Shown here: piece by piece, positions 6,197 through 9,093 of the stretch
Position numbering within the stretch: position 1 is the stretch's first letter
Layout of the letters: each line of letters begins with the position of its first letter
DNA from: Deltaproteobacteria bacterium
GTDB lineage: Bacteria; Desulfobacterota; Desulfobacteria; Desulfobacterales; Desulfatibacillaceae
Direction: 5' to 3'
DNA: 9,093 nt
Assembly: GCA_021815525.1 (NCBI GenBank)
Contig: JAKAGN010000085.1
Span: 1-9,093, forward strand
Program-made: the position numbers and the translations under genes
Notes under the pieces: generated by a model
Seen by the model: the letters and a program-made list of their open reading frames with translations, nothing else
Told to the model about the DNA's origin: nothing
Databases searched by the model: none

Positions 6197-6311
6197 TCCC
6201 CCTCCCCCCGCCCCCCCTCCCTCTCCCCTTCCAAAACACTTTCAATTCGTAAATTCAAAATAACTGGTACGCCGGAGCTTGCCTTTAACCCCAGCGTCCG
6301 TGACGGTTCCC

Positions 6312-7112
6312 CTATTTGGAAGGCCGGGCGAGCGCGAAAGAGGACGGCTCCCAGCCCCGGTTCGTGAAAAAGCGTTCGGGCCAAAGCTCAAGGCTTGCGG
6401 CCTCCTTGGCGTCCGAACGGATCAGTACACTTCCGCCCTCGGCGGGCCCGCCCTCGAAGATGACCGTGGCGAGCGGCTTTCCGAAGGCGCTGAAAAAGGA
6501 AGCCTCGCGGACGGCGAGGCTTCCGGCGTCGAAGCGGATGATCTCCCGGGTCCCGAAAACGCAGCGGGAGAGGACAAGCTCCCATCCCTTGGGGGGCGCG
6601 GAAGGGGACTCACGCCACTCCCTGACCTCCGCCCGGCCGTGGGAAAGCACCGGCGCCTGGAACGAAAGGGCCGGGCACAAGGCCTCCCAGGGGACCTTCA
6701 TCCCCAGAAGCGCCGTCACGAGGCTTCCGTCCGGCGCGCCGGAGTTGTAGGAGCCGTCGGCGAAGGAACGGAGCGCCACGGTCTCGCCATCCCCGGCGAG
6801 CGTCGCCACGGGCTGGCCGAAGGGCGACAGAAGCTCGATCCGAAGCCTGGCGGGCGGAACCGAAAGCCAGGCCGCGCGCCCGGAAAGCACGCCGCGAGCG
6901 TTTTCCAGGCGGAAACGGCCGAGGCCGCGGGCATCCGTAACCGCTGCGTTCGCCTTTTCCACCGCAGCGATGAGGGCGTCGGCCGCGGGAAAGCCCGGAG
7001 CTAGCGGCGGGGCCTTCGCCAGGCACGCGCAGCCCGACAGGAGCGCGGCCAGGGCGAGGACGAAAAGCGCCCGCCCCGCCAAGCTCATGATTTTTCGGCC
7101 CCGCCGTTCCAC
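6312..7112 (-). CDS. LolB-like outer-membrane lipoprotein (LolB / DUF4292 type)
   Basis: The 266-residue protein starts with a signal peptide (ERRGRK, then LFVLALAALLSGC) and a lipobox Cys at residue 28; the next residue is Ala, not Asp, so outer-membrane sorting is expected. The following region, with GLGRFRLEN (63-71), W82, LLSPFGQPVATLAG (94-107) and a downstream LLGMKVPWEAL segment, has the pattern of the LolA/LolB-type open barrel, in which LolB inserts lipoproteins into the outer membrane. Sequence support is moderate; DUF4292 lipoproteins of related fold are the alternative. The GTG at 7112 is preferred because GGAGGA lies 9 bases upstream (7122-7127) and a candidate promoter would start the RNA near 7156. 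An ATG at 7151 would then have almost no leader, and the ATG at 7088 has no good ribosome site. It is divergent from the HD-GYP gene. Confidence 0.68.
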   Translation of the reverse strand: MERRGRKIMSLAGRALFVLALAALLSGCACLAKAPPLAPGFPAADALIAAVEKANAAVTDARGLGRFRLENARGVLSGRAAWLSVPPARLRIELLSPFGQPVATLAGDGETVALRSFADGSYNSGAPDGSLVTALLGMKVPWEALCPALSFQAPVLSHGRAEVREWRESPSAPPKGWELVLSRCVFGTREIIRFDAGSLAVREASFFSAFGKPLATVIFEGGPAEGGSVLIRSDAKEAASLELWPERFFTNRGWEPSSFALARPSK

Positions 7113-7121
7113 GGCGTCCAC

Positions 7122-7127
7122 TCCTCC
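7122..7127 (-). promoter_or_regulatory. Shine-Dalgarno deciding the lipoprotein start
   Basis: GGAGGA on the minus strand lies 9 bases before the GTG at 7112. No comparable site precedes the ATG codons at 7151 or 7088, so this site decides the start. Confidence 0.5.
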
Positions 7128-7162
7128 GCCCGAAGGTGAAAGCCCGGTCATTCTCCCACGAA

Positions 7163-7191
7163 GTCTTAGGCACTCTTTGGGGGCCTGTCAA
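7163..7191 (-). promoter_or_regulatory. Candidate sigma-70-type promoter for the lipoprotein gene
   Basis: On the minus strand a perfect TTGACA (7191-7186) is followed after 17 bases by TAAGAC (7168-7163), which matches TATAAT at only three of six positions. Spacing is ideal and the -10 is weak. Transcription would begin near 7156, giving a leader of about 44 bases to the GTG start. Confidence 0.4.
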
Positions 7192-7432
7192 GGAAACCCG
7201 CGCATCCGGTCCGGGATTTTCCAGGCCGCCGCCTTGCCACGCGAAAGTTGACGTAATGGGCGGCATGTGCGACAAAAAACCTTGAGGCTCTGAAGCGAAG
7301 GCCGTTTCGCGGGAAAATTGTCGGGCGGCTTGGGATAAGCTGCAAATGACGTTGCGCCGGGTTTGCGGCCTGTGTTAAATGTTATTCATAACGAGTCCTT
7401 GGTGGAAACTGCAAGTCGGCGGGCGGCAAACC

Positions 7433-8356
7433 ATGTCGGAAGAAGTGTTGAACAGCATATTCAAGGGGCTGATCGCCGCGGCCAAGCGCGTCACCCGGGG
7501 CGAGAGCGCGCGCAAGGACCCGCTCTTCGCCCTGGCCGAGGACCCGACCTGCCCGCTTCTGGCGGCCGAGCTTCTGCGCGCTTTTCAAAGCATGTGCGTG
7601 GTGGTGGAGGGGCGCGCCACCGAGCTTAACTCCGAGCTTGCCCGCTTGCGGCACGAGAACCAGAACCTGGCGCTGACCCGCGAGAAGCTCTCCGAGGCCG
7701 TCAAAAGGCTCCAGGGGGCCTCGCTCGAAACCATCTACCGGCTGGTGCTGGCCGCCGAGTACAAGGACGAGGACACCAGCAGCCACATCCAGCGCATGAG
7801 CCACTACTCGGCGGCCGTTGCCCGGTCCATGGGGCTTTCCGACAAGACCGTCGACGAGATTTTATACGCCTCCCCCATGCACGACGTGGGGAAGATCGGC
7901 ATCCCCGACTGGATTCTTTTAAAGCCCGGAAAGCTGGACCCGGGCGAGTGGGAGATCATGAAGACCCACACCACCATCGGCGCGGGGATACTGGAGGGCT
8001 CCAACTCCGAGATCATCCGGGTGGCCGAGGTGATCGCGCTTTCGCATCACGAGCGCTGGGACGGGTCCGGCTACCCCTTCGCCCTGAAGGAGGAGGACAT
8101 CCCCCTTCCCGGCCGCATAGCCGCCATCGCGGACGTGTTCGACGCGCTTACCTCCAAGCGTCCCTACAAGGACGCCTGGCCTTCGGATAGGGCTTTTTCC
8201 GTCATTGAAAAGGAATCGGGCCGGCATTTCGATCCTAACGTGGTGGAAGCCTTTTTCGGCATACGGGAGGAGATTCTCACCATAAAGCGCAAGTTCAAGG
8301 ACACCGATTTCACGCCCCCCGCCTTCTGGCGGGACAACTTCACGCCGGAGATCTGA
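7433..8356 (+). CDS. HD-GYP domain protein, probable cyclic-di-GMP phosphodiesterase
   Basis: The 307-residue protein has a helical N-terminus with a likely coiled coil (about 60-96), then an HD-GYP domain (about 97-290): EYKDEDTSSHIQRM (109-122, H118), HDVGKIGIPDWIL (H150, D151), KTHTTIGAGIL (H179), SHHERWDGSGYP (H205, H206, GYP at 213-215) and IADVFDALTSKRPYK (232-246, D234). The metal-binding residues expected in active members are present. HD-GYP enzymes degrade cyclic di-GMP to GMP or pGpG and so control motility, biofilm and secretion. There is no receiver, PAS or membrane segment, so the signal must enter through the N-terminal helical region (about 1-96), which I do not recognise. The ATG at 7433 (MSEEVLN) is chosen over one at 7379, which lacks a ribosome site, although the GGCGGG before 7433 is only fair. 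The stop TGA overlaps the next ATG by one base, suggesting translational coupling. Confidence 0.93.
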   Translation: MSEEVLNSIFKGLIAAAKRVTRGESARKDPLFALAEDPTCPLLAAELLRAFQSMCVVVEGRATELNSELARLRHENQNLALTREKLSEAVKRLQGASLETIYRLVLAAEYKDEDTSSHIQRMSHYSAAVARSMGLSDKTVDEILYASPMHDVGKIGIPDWILLKPGKLDPGEWEIMKTHTTIGAGILEGSNSEIIRVAEVIALSHHERWDGSGYPFALKEEDIPLPGRIAAIADVFDALTSKRPYKDAWPSDRAFSVIEKESGRHFDPNVVEAFFGIREEILTIKRKFKDTDFTPPAFWRDNFTPEI

Positions 8357-8649
8357 TGCCGACCATTTCCACGAGGCTTCCCAACCTTTCGGGCAAGGTG
8401 GTGGTTCTCTACCTTGCCAACCGCAACTACGAGCACGTGGTGGTGATGGAAGATCCCATCTTCGAGCTTAACGGCGAGCGCCTCTTCCTGTGCGGCGCCA
8501 TACCGGACGGCGTGTCCCCCAACGACTGGGCCGCCGGAATAAGGAGCAGCGTGGCCTGGGACCAGGTGGAGGAGTACCTCGTATTCGACTCCCTGGAGGA
8601 CTATCTCTCCCGGGCGGCGCTCGCGGTGGAAGAAGGCTATCTGCAATAG
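8356..8649 (+). CDS. Small protein of unknown function, coupled to the HD-GYP gene
   Basis: This 97-residue acidic soluble protein is not a family I recognise. The first 55 residues look beta-rich (GKVVVLYLANR, HVVVMEDPIFELNGERLFLCGAIPDG). The C-terminal part has WAAGIRSSVAWDQVEEYLVFDSLEDYLSRA, which suggests a strand and then an amphipathic helix. There is no signal peptide or membrane segment. Its ATG overlaps the HD-GYP stop (TGATG at 8354-8358), so it is probably made together with that enzyme and may bind or regulate it; this is inference. Its coding reality is supported by the overlap, the GC-rich codon use and the ordered alternation of hydrophobic residues. Palindromic copy B begins at its stop codon. 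Confidence 0.82.
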   Translation: MPTISTRLPNLSGKVVVLYLANRNYEHVVVMEDPIFELNGERLFLCGAIPDGVSPNDWAAGIRSSVAWDQVEEYLVFDSLEDYLSRAALAVEEGYLQ

Positions 8650-8773
8650 AAGCCTGGATAAAAACGCGATCTACGGCGTCACGCTTCAAAGCCAAGCTCG
8701 GTCACGTACGAAAAGTACGCTCCCTCGTTGGCTTTTCGCGTTCCTTGTAGCTCATCGTTTTTATCCAGGCTTC
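8649..8773. repeat. Stop-codon-proximal palindromic repeat, copy B
   Basis: Perfect 18-base terminal inverted repeats (GAAGCCTGGATAAAAACG at 8649-8666, partner at 8756-8773) enclose about 89 bases. The block 8697-8724 is identical in reverse complement to 5184-5211 of copy A and includes the hairpin CGTAC-GAAAA-GTACG. The first G of the left arm is the last base of the TAG stop of the small protein gene. No coding capacity is seen inside. Confidence 0.88.
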
Positions 8774-8789
8774 GGATCGAGCGCTCAAA

Positions 8790-8899
8790 TGTAGGTTGGG
8801 TGGTTCCGCGCGAAGCGCGGGTTCACCCAACAGGTCCGATTCATTGAACAATTGTTGGGTGAACCGCAGGCCTGCCGGCCAAGAACCACCCAACCTACA
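8790..8899. repeat. GTAGGTTGGGTG-type nested palindromic repeat
   Basis: The outer arms TGTAGGTTGGGTGGTTC (8790-8806) and 8883-8899 are perfect 17-base complements. Inner arms GGTTCACCCAACA (8820-8832) and 8853-8865 pair perfectly over 13 bases. A small hairpin CCGCGC-GAA-GCGCGG (8806-8820) lies between the left outer and inner arms. The TAGGTTGGGTG...CACCCAACCTA motif recurs in intergenic DNA of many unrelated bacterial genomes (from memory). It is probably a small non-autonomous element; no gene is inside. Confidence 0.85.
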
Positions 8900-8950
8900 A
8901 TAGCTCTCCGGGCCTTTCTTCGGAGCTTGCGGCGGCCGTTCCTTCTGCGC

Positions 8951-9093
8951 CTCTTCCGCGTGACGGCCTTCGGGCGGCCGGATGCGAAGCCCTCATAAAC
9001 ACTCGCGGGGCGGATTGCGAAGCAATCCGCCCCGCCATTATCGGGGGTCCGGGGGGACGTAGTCTCCCCGGCCGCCGGAGGCGCCTTTGCCTT
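8951..9093. repeat. Dispersed repeat R2 (inverted copy of R1), continuing to the window edge
   Basis: In reverse complement it matches 4011-4142. It keeps the GGGGTCCGGGGGGAC hairpin (one G-U pair in the RNA) and the ATGAGGGCTTCGCATCC flank, but has its own perfect 14-bp stem GCGGGGCGGATTGC (9005-9018) with a GAA loop and partner 9022-9035. The clear match ends at 9089. R1 lies directly before a start codon in the equivalent orientation, so a plus-strand gene may begin just beyond 9093. Confidence 0.85.

Larger units (their letters stand above)
7113..7432. other. Divergent intergenic region between lipoprotein and HD-GYP genes
   Basis: About 320 bases have no supported gene. The left part holds the ribosome site and candidate promoter of the lipoprotein gene. 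On the plus strand side I see no convincing promoter for the HD-GYP gene. A short AT-rich palindrome GTTAT-TC-ATAAC (7381-7392), about 40 bases before the chosen start, could be an operator or part of a promoter. No RNA gene or riboswitch pattern is recognised. Confidence 0.5.

Noticed and set aside
8702..8893. Minus-strand frame across copy B and the GTAGGTTGGG element
   Set aside because: It is made of repeat sequence only and is interrupted by palindromes; no sign of a real protein.
8649..8899. Full insertion sequence with transposase
   Set aside because: Terminal inverted repeats are present, but the internal segments are about 90 bases or less and carry no transposase, so only a non-autonomous element is supported.

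Overview
The window is GC-rich and densely coded, with short intergenic gaps that are full of palindromic repeats. Gene content points to an anaerobic, probably sulfate-reducing or syntrophic Desulfobacterota-type bacterium. It has a two-subunit electron transfer flavoprotein (ETF), an Mrp/ApbC Fe-S carrier with a C-terminal CxxC, an HSD10-like short-chain dehydrogenase, an HD-GYP protein and a lipoprotein of LolB type. The taxonomic call is inference from gene families and repeat style; there is no rRNA or other phylogenetic marker.

From 1 to about 7112 every gene is on the minus strand. In transcription order they are: a LolB-like outer-membrane lipoprotein (6312-7112); a long perfect polypurine/polypyrimidine hairpin (6137-6196); Mrp/ApbC (5259-6095); palindromic repeat copy A (5135-5258); an HSD10-like 3-hydroxyacyl-CoA dehydrogenase (4290-5057); repeat copy C (4205-4284) and a second repeat type, R1 (4011-4142); then a probable operon etfB (3207-3992), etfA fused to an XRE helix-turn-helix plus cupin regulator (1582-3174), a nitrilase-superfamily amidohydrolase (620-1519), and a partial gene resembling L-2-amino-thiazoline-4-carboxylate (ATC) hydrolase that runs off the left edge (1-554). 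On the plus strand, an HD-GYP protein (7433-8356) overlaps by one base a small protein of unknown function (8356-8649). The last 440 bases hold three repeat elements and no gene.

The most unusual gene is the EtfA-XRE-cupin fusion. A complete EtfA is joined in frame to what looks like a complete stand-alone XRE-cupin transcription factor, and its FAD site departs from the family (Tyr for the His of SGAIQH, Ala for the Arg of GGRG). Next to the nitrilase and the ATC-hydrolase-like gene, this suggests a redox- or metabolite-sensing flavoprotein operon tied to breakdown of an amide, carbamoyl or cyclic amidine compound. The pathway is a hypothesis.

The second point of interest is the repeat layer. 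One palindromic family (copies A, B, C) lies within 0-5 bases of the stop codon of three unrelated genes, and its arms show paired changes between copies. A second repeat (R1/R2) keeps its flanks but carries a different, still self-complementary stem in each copy. The mini-hairpin heptamer GCGAAGC recurs across these otherwise different elements.
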